Shown here: piece after piece, positions 35,914 to 45,041 of the stretch
How positions within the stretch are numbered: the first letter of the stretch is position 1
Layout: each line of letters opens with the position of its first letter
Origin: Microvirga sesbaniae
GTDB taxonomy: Bacteria; Pseudomonadota; Alphaproteobacteria; Rhizobiales; Beijerinckiaceae
Direction: 5' to 3'
DNA: 64,000 nucleotides
Assembly: GCF_025460805.1 (NCBI RefSeq)
Contig: NZ_JAMXFJ010000003.1
Location: 120,518-184,517, forward strand
Made by a program: the position numbers and the translations under genes
The notes under the pieces: generated by a model
The model's input: only the letters and a program-made list of their open reading frames with translations
Database searches by the model: none
Told to the model about the DNA's origin: nothing

Positions 35914-37233
35914 ATGAGCACCGCCGTCGACATTCCCCGTTTCGTCCGCGCCAAGCAGGTGGAGGCGCTGCCTCCGCCCAACCTGGCCCGCGGTCCCATC
36001 GCGTGGGTTCGGGAAAACCTCTTTTCCGGCCCCTTCAACACCATCCTGACGCTGGTGGTGTTCTACCTCCTGTACGTCGCCGTCCCGCCCCTGGTGAGGT
36101 TCCTCTTCATCGATGCGGTGTGGACCGGCACCGACCGGGCAGCCTGCCGGGCGGATACGGGCGGCAGCGAAACCGGCGCCTGCTGGGCCTTCATCTGGGA
36201 CAAGATCAACTACTTCATCTACGGCTCCTATACGGTGTCCGAGCGCTGGCGGGTCGACATCTTCTTCGCCCTTCTGGCCATCGGGGTCGCCTGGCTGCTG
36301 TGGCTCCGGGCGCCGCGCCGGGATCTCGGAGCGGTCTATTTCTTCTGGATCTTCCCGGTCGTGTCCTACGTGCTCCTGACGGGCGGCAATGCCGATCTCG
36401 GCCTGCGCTTCTGGATAGGGTTCGCGATCTTCGGCGCGCTGGTGATCGCCCTGTTTGCCTTCTTCGCGGCACTGCTCAAGACCGCCATGCGTCCCGCCCT
36501 CATCATGGGCGGCGGCATCGTCGCGGTGATCGGCATCACCTTGGCCGTGGTCGATGTGGATTTCGGCCTCGCCCATGTGCCCACCTCCCTGTGGGGCGGC
36601 ATCCTGGTGACGCTCCTCGTCGCGACGGTGGGCATCGTGGTCTCGCTGCCCTTCGGCATTCTCCTTGCCCTGGGGCGGCGTTCCAAGCTCCCCATCGTGC
36701 GCATGGCCTCGGTGATCTTCATCGAGTTCGTCCGCGGCGTGCCGCTGATCACGGTGCTGATCATGGCCAACACCATGCTGCCGCTGTTCCTTCCCGGGGA
36801 CATGACGGTGGACCGCCTGCTCCGGCCCCTCATCGGCACTGCGCTCTTCGCCTCCGCCTACATGGCCGAGGTGGTCCGCGGCGGCCTTCAGGCCATGCCG
36901 AAAGGGCAGTACGAGGGCGCGATGTCGCTGGGCCTGAACTATCCGCAGATGATGACCCTCATCATCCTGCCTCAGGCCCTGCGGATCGTGATTCCGGGCA
37001 TCGTGAACACCTTCATCGGCCTGTTCAAGGACACGTCCCTGGTGGCCATCGTGGGCATCTTCGATCTGGTGAAGACCATCGAGGCCTCCCGGATCGATCC
37101 GAACTGGGCGGCTCCGACCATCGGCATCACGGGCTATGCCTTCGCGGCTCTGTTCTACTTCATCTTCTGCTTCGGCATGTCCCGGTACTCGCTGGGAGTC
37201 GAGCGGCGCCTTGCGGCTGGTCAGAAACGGTAA
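35914..37233 (+). CDS. aapM: General L-amino acid ABC transporter permease M
   Basis: This 439-residue inner-membrane protein is the partner permease. Its docking loop is PKGQYEGAMSLGLNYPQMMT, and VIFIEFVRGVPLITVLIMAN corresponds to the conserved R-G/N-P-L motif. The long N-terminal half with extra helices is normal for AapM. It starts 8 bp after aapQ, with TAGGAGATCGC as ribosome site; an apparent longer frame upstream is only open sequence over aapQ. Confidence 0.93.
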   Translation: MSTAVDIPRFVRAKQVEALPPPNLARGPIAWVRENLFSGPFNTILTLVVFYLLYVAVPPLVRFLFIDAVWTGTDRAACRADTGGSETGACWAFIWDKINYFIYGSYTVSERWRVDIFFALLAIGVAWLLWLRAPRRDLGAVYFFWIFPVVSYVLLTGGNADLGLRFWIGFAIFGALVIALFAFFAALLKTAMRPALIMGGGIVAVIGITLAVVDVDFGLAHVPTSLWGGILVTLLVATVGIVVSLPFGILLALGRRSKLPIVRMASVIFIEFVRGVPLITVLIMANTMLPLFLPGDMTVDRLLRPLIGTALFASAYMAEVVRGGLQAMPKGQYEGAMSLGLNYPQMMTLIILPQALRIVIPGIVNTFIGLFKDTSLVAIVGIFDLVKTIEASRIDPNWAAPTIGITGYAFAALFYFIFCFGMSRYSLGVERRLAAGQKR

Positions 37234-37239
37234 ACACAC

Positions 37240-38028
37240 ATGGCAACGACACTTTCATCCCAAACCATCCGCTCCGTCGACGTCGACCCGAAAGCCGAGG
37301 CCGCGGTGCAGATGATCGACGTGCACAAGTGGTACGGGGAGTTCCACGTCCTGCGCGACATCAATCTCAACGTGCGGCGCGGCGAGCGGATCGTGATCTG
37401 CGGTCCCTCGGGCTCCGGCAAGTCCACGATGATCCGCTGCATCAACCGCCTGGAGGAGCACCAGAAGGGCCGCATCATCGTCGACGGCACGGAGCTTACC
37501 AACGATCTCAAGCGCATCGACGAGGTGCGCCGCGACGTGGGCATGGTGTTCCAGCACTTCAACCTGTTCCCGCACCTGACGATTCTCGAAAACTGCACGC
37601 TCGCTCCGATCTGGGTGAAGAAGATGCCCAAGAAGGAGGCGGAAGAGATCGCGATGCATTACCTGAAGCGGGTCAAGATCCCCGAGCAGGCGAACAAGTA
37701 TCCCGGCCAGCTCTCCGGCGGCCAGCAGCAGCGTGTGGCGATCGCCCGCTCCCTGTGCATGAGCCCGAAGATCATGCTGTTCGACGAGCCGACATCGGCG
37801 CTCGATCCCGAGATGGTGAAGGAGGTGCTCGACACCATGGTGGGACTGGCCGACGAGGGCATGACCATGCTCTGCGTCACCCACGAGATGGGCTTCGCCC
37901 GCCAGGTGGCCGATCGGGTGATCTTCATGGATTACGGACAGATCGTCGAGATGAACACGCCCGACGAGTTCTTCAGGAATCCGCAACACGAGCGGACCAA
38001 GCTCTTCCTCTCGCAGATCCTGCATTGA
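37240..38028 (+). CDS. aapP: General L-amino acid ABC transporter ATP-binding protein
   Basis: This 262-residue ATPase has Walker [10 protein letters not shown] (near 65-73), signature LSGGQQQR, Walker [13 protein letters not shown] and the switch histidine in [10 protein letters not shown]. It energises AapQM and begins 6 bp after aapM. A strong terminator follows. Confidence 0.95.
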   Translation: MATTLSSQTIRSVDVDPKAEAAVQMIDVHKWYGEFHVLRDINLNVRRGERIVICGPSGSGKSTMIRCINRLEEHQKGRIIVDGTELTNDLKRIDEVRRDVGMVFQHFNLFPHLTILENCTLAPIWVKKMPKKEAEEIAMHYLKRVKIPEQANKYPGQLSGGQQQRVAIARSLCMSPKIMLFDEPTSALDPEMVKEVLDTMVGLADEGMTMLCVTHEMGFARQVADRVIFMDYGQIVEMNTPDEFFRNPQHERTKLFLSQILH

Positions 38029-38047
38029 GCGGATGGTGAGAAACGAA

Positions 38048-38077
38048 AAGGCCCCGGCAATCTCCGGGGCCTTTTTT
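38048..38077 (+). terminator. Rho-independent terminator of the aap operon
   Basis: A perfect 10-bp stem, AAGGCCCCGG/CCGGGGCCTT, with loop CAATCT and the T-run TTTTTT. It lies 20 bp after aapP. Confidence 0.95.
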
Positions 38078-38090
38078 CATGGCTGCCTGT

Positions 38091-38945
38091 TCAGCCTTTC
38101 GTTCCCGGCCCTGTCGCAATCGGCAGGTCGTCCCGCGCACCCCACTCGGACCACGAGCCGTCGTAGATGGCATCAGCGGGCCGCCCCAGGGTTTCGAAGG
38201 CCACCGAGAGGATTGCGGCCGAAACGCCTGAGCCGCAGCTCGCGATGATCGGACGTTGAAGATCCAGGCCGGCGTCACGGGCGGCCTGCGCGATGCTCGC
38301 GCTGTCCTTCAACCGACCATTGTCCACGATGTCGCTCCAGGGCAGGTTCGCGCTGCCCGGAATGTGTCCCGCCTTCAGACCGGGCCGAGGCTCGGGCGCC
38401 TCTCCTCTGAAGCGATCCGCCGCGCGGGCATCGACGACCTGTGCCGAGCCGGACTGAATCGCGTCCTGCACGCGCGCGACATCCGCGACGGCCGAAGCTG
38501 AGAAGGAAGGCGTGAAGGTCCTGGGCGGGCGCGGCTCCTCCGGGCCTGTCTCGATCGCTCGTCCTTCCGCTTTCCAGGCAGGGAAACCACCATCCAGAAT
38601 CGAGACGTCACGGGCGCCGAACACCTGGAACATCCAGCGGACCCGCGGGGCCGAGAAGAGGCCCAGGCCGTCATAAACCACGACGGTCGTATCCTGGCTG
38701 ATCCCCATGGCGCCCGCAGCCTTGGCGAAATCCTCCGCCGAGGGGAGCATGTGGGGCAGGGCCGAGGACCGATCCTTGACCGTGTCGATGTCGAAGCGCA
38801 CGGCACCCGGAACATGGCCGGCGAGGTACTCGGCCTCGGGGTCGCGGTTCTGGTTCGGGAGATACCACGAGGCGTCCACGACCACGAGGTTCGGATCATT
38901 CAGGTGCTCCTGCAGCCAGGAGGTCGAAACGAAAGGCTGGGACAT
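38091..38945 (-). CDS. sseA: 3-Mercaptopyruvate sulfurtransferase
   Basis: This 284-residue protein has two rhodanese domains (about 1-140 and 155-282). The active-site loop is CGSGVSA, the mercaptopyruvate-type signature rather than the thiosulfate type. It would transfer sulfur from 3-mercaptopyruvate to thiol acceptors. The ATG at 38945 has AAGGAG seven bases upstream; an ATG at 38963 lies before that site and is less likely. It begins 24 bp downstream of the alaX-type gene, so they are probably one operon. Confidence 0.92.
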   Translation of the reverse strand: MSQPFVSTSWLQEHLNDPNLVVVDASWYLPNQNRDPEAEYLAGHVPGAVRFDIDTVKDRSSALPHMLPSAEDFAKAAGAMGISQDTTVVVYDGLGLFSAPRVRWMFQVFGARDVSILDGGFPAWKAEGRAIETGPEEPRPPRTFTPSFSASAVADVARVQDAIQSGSAQVVDARAADRFRGEAPEPRPGLKAGHIPGSANLPWSDIVDNGRLKDSASIAQAARDAGLDLQRPIIASCGSGVSAAILSVAFETLGRPADAIYDGSWSEWGARDDLPIATGPGTKG

Positions 38946-38969
38946 GGCAAAACTCCTTGTCATAGGGGC

Positions 38970-39692
38970 TCAATCGACCAGCGACATGCGAACGCGGCGG
39001 TTCTGCTTGCCCTTCTTCTCGATGTCGGTGACCGCGACCGTGCCGATCTCGCCGGTGCGGCGCACATGGGTGCCGCCGCAGGGCTGGAGGTCGATCCCCT
39101 CGATCTCGACCAGACGGACACGGCCCGACCCGCGGGGCGGCTTGACCGACATGGTCTTCACGAGCCCCGGATTCGCATCGAGCTCCTCGTCCGTGATCCA
39201 CCGCTCCGTGACCGGCGCGTCCTGGGCCACGAGTGCGTTCAGCTTCTCCGTGATCTCCGCCTTGGCGAGGCCGGCATCCGGGATGTCGAAGTCGAGCCGC
39301 CCGTCGCCGTCGCCGATGGCGCCGCCCGTCACCGGGTAGGGAAGGACGACGCTCAGCAGGTGCAGGGCCGTATGGACGCGCATGCGTTTGAGGCGCCGCG
39401 GCCAGTCGAGCTGCAGCCGGACGGCGTCACCCTCGGAGAACCGGGAGGCTGCCTCCTGTCCGACCAGATGCACGACCTGCGAACGGTCCGGGCCATAGAC
39501 CGTGTTCGTGATCGGGAAAGTATCGCCGTCGGCATTCACGATGGAGCCGGCGTCCCCCGGCTGTCCGCCGCCTTGAGCGTAGAACACCGTGCGATCGAGG
39601 ATGACGCCGCCCTCGGGCGTCGTCCCGAGGACCCGGGCCTCGCAGGAGGTGGCATAAGCGTCGTCGCGATAGAGCAGCTTGGTCGCAGTCAT
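38970..39692 (-). CDS. Alanyl-tRNA editing protein (AlaX type)
   Basis: This 240-residue protein is a free-standing editing domain homologous to that of alanyl-tRNA synthetase. The zinc site is formed by HTALHLL and CGGTHVRRTGEIG, and FYAQGGGQPGDAG is the usual N-terminal motif. It hydrolyses Ser-tRNA(Ala) (or Gly-tRNA(Ala)) made in error. The gene lies between phrB and sseA, all on the minus strand. Confidence 0.92.
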   Translation of the reverse strand: MTATKLLYRDDAYATSCEARVLGTTPEGGVILDRTVFYAQGGGQPGDAGSIVNADGDTFPITNTVYGPDRSQVVHLVGQEAASRFSEGDAVRLQLDWPRRLKRMRVHTALHLLSVVLPYPVTGGAIGDGDGRLDFDIPDAGLAKAEITEKLNALVAQDAPVTERWITDEELDANPGLVKTMSVKPPRGSGRVRLVEIEGIDLQPCGGTHVRRTGEIGTVAVTDIEKKGKQNRRVRMSLVD

Positions 39693-39780
39693 GATGGTCT
39701 CGGGGTTGGGCGGGGCGGATCGTTCGGGTTGGAAAGCGACCGGGATGCTGACGTCAAGGAGCCGGGCGGGTCAAGCTCCC

Positions 39781-39840
39781 TTGGCGCCAGCTTCTTTGGC
39801 GCCAGCTCCCTTGGCGCCAGCTTCTTGGGCGCAAGCCTCC
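39781..39840. repeat. Four tandem 15-bp units just after the photolyase stop
   Basis: The unit TTGGCGCCAGCTTCT occurs four times with small changes (39781, 39796, 39811, 39826). A partial degenerate unit lies to the left. Read on the minus strand in the photolyase frame, after its TGA, the units code for EAGAK/GAGAK until a second TGA at 39771-39773. Confidence 0.85.
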
Positions 39841-39851
39841 CTTGGCCAAGG

Positions 39852-41330
39852 TCACGAATCGAGCTCGCTCCCACCGCGAAGGCTGCGGAAGGCCTGCAAG
39901 GCTCGTTCGCGCGCCGGGCCGTGCGGGATGACCGGGTTCGGGTAGGTCTCGCCCGGCCTGATCCCGGCCGCATGGAGAATGTCGGGGGGCGCGTCCCAGG
40001 GCCGGTGGATGAACCCCGCGGGCAGCTCGGCGAGCTCGGGCACGAAGGAGCGGACGTAGTCGCCGCCCGGGTCGAATTTCTCGCCCTGGGCGACCGGATT
40101 GAAAATGCGGTGGAAGGGCGCCGAATCGGGCCCCGATCCCGCAATCCACTGCCAGCTGAAGGCATTGTTGGCGGGATCGGCATCGACCAGGGTGTCCCAG
40201 AACCAGGCCTCGCCCCGGCGCCAGTCGGTCACCAGGTGTTTCACCAGAAACGAGGCAGCGATCATGCGCACCCTGTTGTGCATCCAACCCGTCTGCCAGA
40301 GCTGGCGCATTCCGGCGTCGACGATCGGATATCCCGTCCGACCCTTCTGCCAAGCTCTCACCGCCTGCGCATCGTCGTTCCAGGGAAAGCGGTCGAACCG
40401 GCCGCTATGCGGTCGATCGGGCATGTGAGGGTGGTAGTGGAGCATCTGGTGGCTGAAGTCGCGCCAGACGATTTCGCTCAGATATTTCTCCGCGTCCCGT
40501 GCCAGGCCGGGCTCGCGCGCGGCTTCCGCCGTCACGCCATGCCAGATCTGGCGGGGGCTGATCTCACCGAAGCGCAGATGCGGGGAGAGGCGCGACGTGC
40601 CCTGAACCGACGGGCGGTCCCGGCTATCCGCATAACCTTTCAGGCTCTCACGGCAGAAGCGCTCGAAGCTTTCCCGCCCCGCCCGTTCGCCCTGGCGCCA
40701 CTCGGCGCGCAGCCCCCCGGCCCAGTCGGGGGATGAAGGTTCGAGGCTCAGCGTGGCGAGAGGGACGGCGGCATCCAGGAGGGCCGAGGGCCACGTCCCC
40801 CCGGCGATCCGCTTCGGAGCCGGCAAGGGAGCGGGGACGGAACGGGCCATGACGGCCCTAAGATAGGGGGTGAAAACCTGAAACGGCTTCCCGGCTTGGT
40901 TGGCGATCGTCCAAGGTTCGTGCAGGAGCCGTCCGTTGAAGCTGTGGGCTCGCACGCCGAGATCCGTCAGGCGCTCCTTGATCGTGCGGTCGACGGCGAT
41001 CTCGGCCGCGCCATAGCGCCGGTTCCAAAAGATCGCCGAGGCCCCCGTTTCGACCGCGAGCCTGCCGACGATCGACAGGGCCGACCCCTTGAACAGGAGA
41101 AGCCGGGATCCGGCCCGATGGAGAGCCTCGCCGAGGGCTGCGAGAGAGCCGTGCAGCCACCAGCGCGCGGCGGCGCCGAGGGGACGCAGCCCGTCGGAGT
41201 CGTCGTCCACGACCGCGAAGCATAGAACCTGCGATCCCGTCGCGACGGCCGCCGCGAGGGCAGGGTGATCGGCCAGGCGATGGTCGTCGCGAAACCAGAC
41301 CAGGACGGGAGCTTGTGAATCGGTGCTCAT
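39852..41330 (-). CDS. phrB: Deoxyribodipyrimidine photolyase
   Basis: This 492-residue flavoprotein uses blue light to split cyclobutane pyrimidine dimers. It has an N-terminal alpha/beta domain (VLVWFRDDHRLADHPAL, about 8-130) and a C-terminal FAD-binding helical domain. Typical FAD and DNA-contact segments are WRDFSHQMLHYHP, GRTGYPIVDAGMRQLWQTGW, MHNRVRMIAASFLVKHL and ANNAFSWQWIAGSG. The set fits a class I CPD photolyase. A tandem repeat continues the open frame for about 26 codons after the stop. Confidence 0.93.
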   Translation of the reverse strand: MSTDSQAPVLVWFRDDHRLADHPALAAAVATGSQVLCFAVVDDDSDGLRPLGAAARWWLHGSLAALGEALHRAGSRLLLFKGSALSIVGRLAVETGASAIFWNRRYGAAEIAVDRTIKERLTDLGVRAHSFNGRLLHEPWTIANQAGKPFQVFTPYLRAVMARSVPAPLPAPKRIAGGTWPSALLDAAVPLATLSLEPSSPDWAGGLRAEWRQGERAGRESFERFCRESLKGYADSRDRPSVQGTSRLSPHLRFGEISPRQIWHGVTAEAAREPGLARDAEKYLSEIVWRDFSHQMLHYHPHMPDRPHSGRFDRFPWNDDAQAVRAWQKGRTGYPIVDAGMRQLWQTGWMHNRVRMIAASFLVKHLVTDWRRGEAWFWDTLVDADPANNAFSWQWIAGSGPDSAPFHRIFNPVAQGEKFDPGGDYVRSFVPELAELPAGFIHRPWDAPPDILHAAGIRPGETYPNPVIPHGPARERALQAFRSLRGGSELDS

Positions 41331-41420
41331 GGCAGCGGATCATAGCCAAGGTTCGAGCCTGGAAAAGACTGAGCCGGACGCCGTGCACGCTGAGGTCGAA
41401 TGCGGGAGAGACGGGAAGGT

Positions 41421-41495
41421 TGGCTCCGGCGGTAGGATTCGAACCTACGACCAACGGATTAACAGTCCGCTGCGCTACCGCTGCGCCACGCCGGA
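41421..41495 (-). tRNA. tRNA-Asn (anticodon GTT)
   Basis: The minus strand folds as a cloverleaf: acceptor TCCGGCG/CGCCGGA, D-arm GCGC...GCGC, anticodon arm CGGAC-TGTTAAT-CCG with GTT, and T-arm GTAGG-TTCGAAT-CCTAC. The 3' CCA is encoded (41421-41423). The 75-base length fits. Confidence 0.95.
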
Positions 41496-41707
41496 ATAAG
41501 CCATACCTTTCCAAGAAGCCTTATCGCTCAGCTTCTTGAGCGCCGCGGAGGTCCGTGGGACATGTCCGCCGGCGAGGTGGGAGGCATATAGCACGGGTTT
41601 CCGCGGTTGCAAGCGCATTGTTGTCCGGCGGGCATGAAAAGGGGCTGTTGCTCTTTGGGGGGATGGTTGCTATGGAGCACCCGTCGCGTTCGCGGCACGC
41701 CCCGGAT

Positions 41708-41781
41708 GGCCTCGTGGCGGAGTGGTTACGCAGAGGACTGCAAATCCTTGCACCCCGGTTCGATTCCGGGCGAGGCCTCCA
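41708..41781 (+). tRNA. tRNA-Cys (anticodon GCA)
   Basis: The cloverleaf has acceptor GGCCTCG/CGAGGCC, anticodon arm AGGAC-TGCAAAT-CCT with GCA, and T-arm CCCGG-TTCGATT-CCGGG, with an encoded CCA at 41779-41781. It ends 22 bp before the PIMT-like gene. Confidence 0.95.
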
Positions 41782-41803
41782 ACGAATTCTGAAGGCACGA
41801 TCC

Positions 41804-42466
41804 ATGGTCGATTTCACACAAGCGCGCCGCATGATGGTTGATGGCCAGCTGCGCACTTTCGATGTGAACGACATGCCTCTCCTGGATGCCATGGACAGCG
41901 TTCCGAGAGAGCTCTTCGTGCTCCCGGGCCGCGAGAGTCTTGCCTATATCGACCAGGACATCCTCGTGAGCGACGGCGGCGAGAGCCGCTACATGCTGTC
42001 TCCGATGATCCTGGGTCGCATGATCCAAGCGCTCGAGATCGATCCGGGCGACAATGTTCTCGATGTCGCCGGGGGGCGCGGCTATGCTTCCGCGGTCTTC
42101 CGCGCGCTGGGTGCTCGGGTGACCCTCCTTGAGTCGGACGAGAGCCTTGCCGCGGCTGCCCGGCAGTGTCTCGGTGCCGCCGGATGCGACGACGTTGCCG
42201 TCGCGACCGGGGCGCTGGAGCAGGGCTATGCCGCCCACGCGCCCTTCGATGCCATTCTCGTGAACGGCTCGGTCGAGGTCCGCCCGGACGGGCTCCTCCG
42301 GCAGCTCGGCGAGGGTGGTCGTCTGGTCTGCGTGAAGGGGCGCGGACGCGCTGCCCGGGCGACCCTCTACGTCCGCAGCGGAGATGCGATCGGAGAGCGT
42401 AGCCTTTTCGAGGCCGCAGCGCCCCTGCTGGCGCCCTTCGTTCAGCCGGCCGGCTTCACGTTCTAA
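41804..42466 (+). CDS. Protein-L-isoaspartate O-methyltransferase-like protein
   Basis: This 220-residue protein has a SAM-binding Rossmann fold with VLDVAGGRGYASAVFRALGA (motif I, near 85-104). The N-terminus, RRMMVDGQLRTFDV, is usual for the PIMT-like proteins found beside tolC in Hyphomicrobiales. True PIMT repairs isoaspartyl residues; this subgroup is diverged, so the activity is not certain. The ATG at 41804 lies just after the tRNA-Cys gene. Confidence 0.8.
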   Translation: MVDFTQARRMMVDGQLRTFDVNDMPLLDAMDSVPRELFVLPGRESLAYIDQDILVSDGGESRYMLSPMILGRMIQALEIDPGDNVLDVAGGRGYASAVFRALGARVTLLESDESLAAAARQCLGAAGCDDVAVATGALEQGYAAHAPFDAILVNGSVEVRPDGLLRQLGEGGRLVCVKGRGRAARATLYVRSGDAIGERSLFEAAAPLLAPFVQPAGFTF

Positions 42467-42659
42467 TTCCTTCCAGATCCTTAATTTCAGCGGTTCGGCA
42501 GTGTCGCTTTTTTGCGCCACTCCCAAGCTAAAATCGAGACGGCCCCAACGCGTTGTTGCCGACTCTGTTCCCTTGGGTATTGTTGCGCTTTGAGTCGCAG
42601 TGGTTTCTGAAATCGGCGTCTCTTGCGGATATTCCGTTTGGGTCGCTAGGCAGGTGCGC

Positions 42660-44069
42660 GTGAAGAATAAGCATTCCAAGAAGACGTATCGCTGGCTCTG
42701 TGGGGTGATGACCTCGGTGTTCGTGCTGATGGGCCCGGCCGGGGCTTCGGCTGAGACCTTGGAAGGCGCCCTGGCCCGCGCTTACGGCAACAATCCGGAC
42801 CTGAATGCTCAGCGTGCCAACGTCCGCGCGACGGATGAAACGGTCGCCCAGGCGAAGTCCGGATATCGGCCGATCGTCAACGGAACGGCCGATGTCGGCC
42901 GAACCTGGGCCTCGGTCGAGCAGCCCTCGTCCCGCTTCTCGCCGAATACGACGACCCAGAGCGCCCTCAACCCGCGCGGGTTCGGCGTCGAGGTCAACCA
43001 GACGATCTTCGATGGCTACCGGACGCAGAACCGGGTCCGCGCCGCGGAATCCTCGGTCCTCGGCTCGCGCGAAACCCTGAACAGCAGCGAGCAGAGCACC
43101 CTGCTCGATGCGGCGACGGCCTATATGGACGTGCTGCGGGATACGGCCATTCTCGACCTCCAGCGCAACAACGTCGAAGTCATCGACGAGCAGTTGCGCC
43201 AGACCCAGGACCGATTCAACGTCGGCGAAGTGACCCGGACCGACGTCGCCCAGGCGGAAGCCCGCCTGGCGGCCGCGCGGTCCGAGGCCAGTCTCGCCGA
43301 GGCCACCCTGCGCAACAGTATTGCGACGTATCGCCAGGTCGTGGGGGTCGAGCCCGCGCAACTGGCGCCCGGGCGTCCCTTGGACCGTCTGACCCCTCGG
43401 ACGGTCGACGCGGCCCTCAAGATCGGCCTGAACGAGCATCCGGCCATCAAGGCGCGCCAGCATGCGGTCGACGTGGCCGAGCTGCAGGTGAAGATCGAGG
43501 AGGGCGCCCTTGCCCCGCAGCTGGGCGTCGTGGGTGCCGTCGACCAGCGGTATGACCGGAATACGGGAGGCGATGCGTCCCTGTCGGCCTCGGTGGTCGC
43601 GCGGCTCACGGTGCCGATTTATGAAGGCGGTCAGGTTTATGCCGCGACGCGTCAGGCCAAGGAAGTGGCCGGACAGCGCCGGCTCGAGGCGGATTCGGTC
43701 CGCGATCAGGTCCGCGCCGCGGTCAGCTCCTCCTGGGGGCGGCTGGAGGCAGCCCGCGCGCAGATCGTCGCCGCGCAGGCTCAGATCGACGCCGCCGAGA
43801 CGGCCCTGAGCGGCGTGCGCGAGGAGGCCCGCGTAGGCCAGCGGACGACCCTGGACGTCTTGAACGCGCAGCAGGAATTGTTGAACGCCCGCGTCAATCT
43901 CATCACGGCTCAGCGCGACCGGGTGGTGGCTTCATACAGCCTGGTCAACGCCATGGGACGCCTCAACTCACGGGCGCTCGGGCTCAAGGTCAATCATTAC
44001 AGCCCGAAGATCCATTACGATCAGGTCAAGGATCTTTGGGTCGGCACAAGTACGCCCGACGGTCGTTGA
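42660..44069 (+). CDS. TolC-family outer membrane efflux protein
   Basis: This 469-residue protein (from a GTG at 42660) has a signal peptide with a basic start, KNKHSKKTYRW, ending near GASA-ETL. Two OEP domains follow, with the internal repeat typical of TolC: long helical coiled segments such as VAQAEARLAAARSEASLAEA and RTTLDVLNAQQELLNARVN. It would form the trimeric outer-membrane channel of type I secretion and efflux systems. In-frame GTG codons at 42600 and 42654 are alternatives. No inner-membrane partners are encoded nearby. Confidence 0.88.
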   Translation: MKNKHSKKTYRWLCGVMTSVFVLMGPAGASAETLEGALARAYGNNPDLNAQRANVRATDETVAQAKSGYRPIVNGTADVGRTWASVEQPSSRFSPNTTTQSALNPRGFGVEVNQTIFDGYRTQNRVRAAESSVLGSRETLNSSEQSTLLDAATAYMDVLRDTAILDLQRNNVEVIDEQLRQTQDRFNVGEVTRTDVAQAEARLAAARSEASLAEATLRNSIATYRQVVGVEPAQLAPGRPLDRLTPRTVDAALKIGLNEHPAIKARQHAVDVAELQVKIEEGALAPQLGVVGAVDQRYDRNTGGDASLSASVVARLTVPIYEGGQVYAATRQAKEVAGQRRLEADSVRDQVRAAVSSSWGRLEAARAQIVAAQAQIDAAETALSGVREEARVGQRTTLDVLNAQQELLNARVNLITAQRDRVVASYSLVNAMGRLNSRALGLKVNHYSPKIHYDQVKDLWVGTSTPDGR

Positions 44070-44076
44070 TAAGTTT

Positions 44077-44114
44077 CGGGGCCAGAACCAAAAAGTTCTG
44101 GCCCCGCTTGTTTT
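44077..44114 (+). terminator. Rho-independent terminator after the tolC-like gene
   Basis: A perfect 12-bp stem, CGGGGCCAGAAC/GTTCTGGCCCCG, with loop CAAAAA, is followed by CTTGTTTT. It ends the PIMT-tolC transcript. Confidence 0.93.
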
Positions 44115-44189
44115 CTTTAAGGTTGCGTAAAATACTTCATTTGCATTCTTTTGAATGTGATTCTTGCGTATTTTGATTTGGATGCGGTA

Positions 44190-44786
44190 ATGGGTTCTGC
44201 GAGCCTGAAAGTTAACGAGCCATCGATGGAAGACATTCTGGCTTCCATCCGGCGCATCATCTCCGACGATGAGGCGCTGCAATCCCCCGAGCCGGAGGAA
44301 CCGGCATCCTCGCCTTTGAAGAACGTTCTCGACATTGCCGAGATGCACATGTCGCCGCTGATCGCGCCCGGCCCCAACGAGTCGGTGCTCGGGCCCTGGA
44401 GCCGCGGCGAGGCTCTGCTGGACGAGGGGCCTATGGACGTCCGGGAGGCGGAGCATCTGCACGGCGATCATGACCCCGGGCAGCCCGCAGCGGCGCCGGT
44501 CCAGGGTGCGGTTCCGGAGGCGTCTCCCCGGCCGGCCGCTCCCATCATGCTTCCCCAGTCGGCGACCGCCGACCGTCTCCTGTCCAAGGAGGCCAGCGCG
44601 GCGGTTTCCGGCGCTTTCGACCGGCTCGGCGCTTCCGTGAGGCCAAGTCAGCCTCAGACCGTGGAGGATCTCATGAAGGAGATGCTGCGGCCCATGCTGA
44701 AAGCATGGCTCGATGACAATCTTCCTTCCGTGGTCGAGCGCCTGGTGCGAGGCGAGATCGAGCGCGTGACCCGCTCGCGAGGCTAG
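44190..44786 (+). CDS. PopZ-like polar organizing protein (DUF2497)
   Basis: This 198-residue protein has the two hallmarks of the PopZ/DUF2497 family: the N-terminal helix EPSMEDILASIRRIISDDEA, and the C-terminal helical assembly region with VEDLMKEMLRPMLKAWLDDN and VVERLVRGEIERV. Between them is an acidic, Pro/Ala-rich disordered spacer. PopZ makes a polar condensate that anchors chromosome origins and signalling proteins. I use the ATG at 44190. The TAG stop falls on the start of a family B repeat. The PIMT-tolC-popZ-valS order is, as far as I recall, conserved in Hyphomicrobiales. Confidence 0.88.
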   Translation: MGSASLKVNEPSMEDILASIRRIISDDEALQSPEPEEPASSPLKNVLDIAEMHMSPLIAPGPNESVLGPWSRGEALLDEGPMDVREAEHLHGDHDPGQPAAAPVQGAVPEASPRPAAPIMLPQSATADRLLSKEASAAVSGAFDRLGASVRPSQPQTVEDLMKEMLRPMLKAWLDDNLPSVVERLVRGEIERVTRSRG

Positions 44787-44899
44787 AGCCTCGGACCCAA
44801 AAGTGGACACCACTTTTGGGATTCATCCGAGGCTCCCTCTCTTGACCGGCGCATCGGATGAGGCGGAAAACCGGGTCCACTTTTCCGTCCGATGCGCTA
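44784..44899. repeat. Family B double-hairpin element
   Basis: The 116-bp element starts TAGAGCCTCGGACCC and ends CGTCCGATGCGCTA. The first hairpin has ends GAGCCTCGG/CCGAGGCTC (a compensated change from GCATCGG), the second GCGCATCGG/CCGATGCGC. Its left TAG is the stop of the popZ-like gene. Confidence 0.85.
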
Positions 44900-45041
44900 G
44901 AACCGTGTCCCGGCCTGAAAACCGGGGCCCTTTTCCGTGCGGCGGGTCCAGATTGCCGCGCCTCTGTTGACTTCGTCCCATCCGTCCGGTTTGTAGCCGT
45001 CTTGCTCGCGCGGTATTCGCGCCCAGAGGCCGGTACTCATC

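Noticed and set aside
41421..41781. tRNA genes as a possible integration site for a mobile island
   Set aside because: No integrase, direct repeat of the tRNA end or change in composition is seen on either side; the flanking genes are ordinary chromosomal ones.
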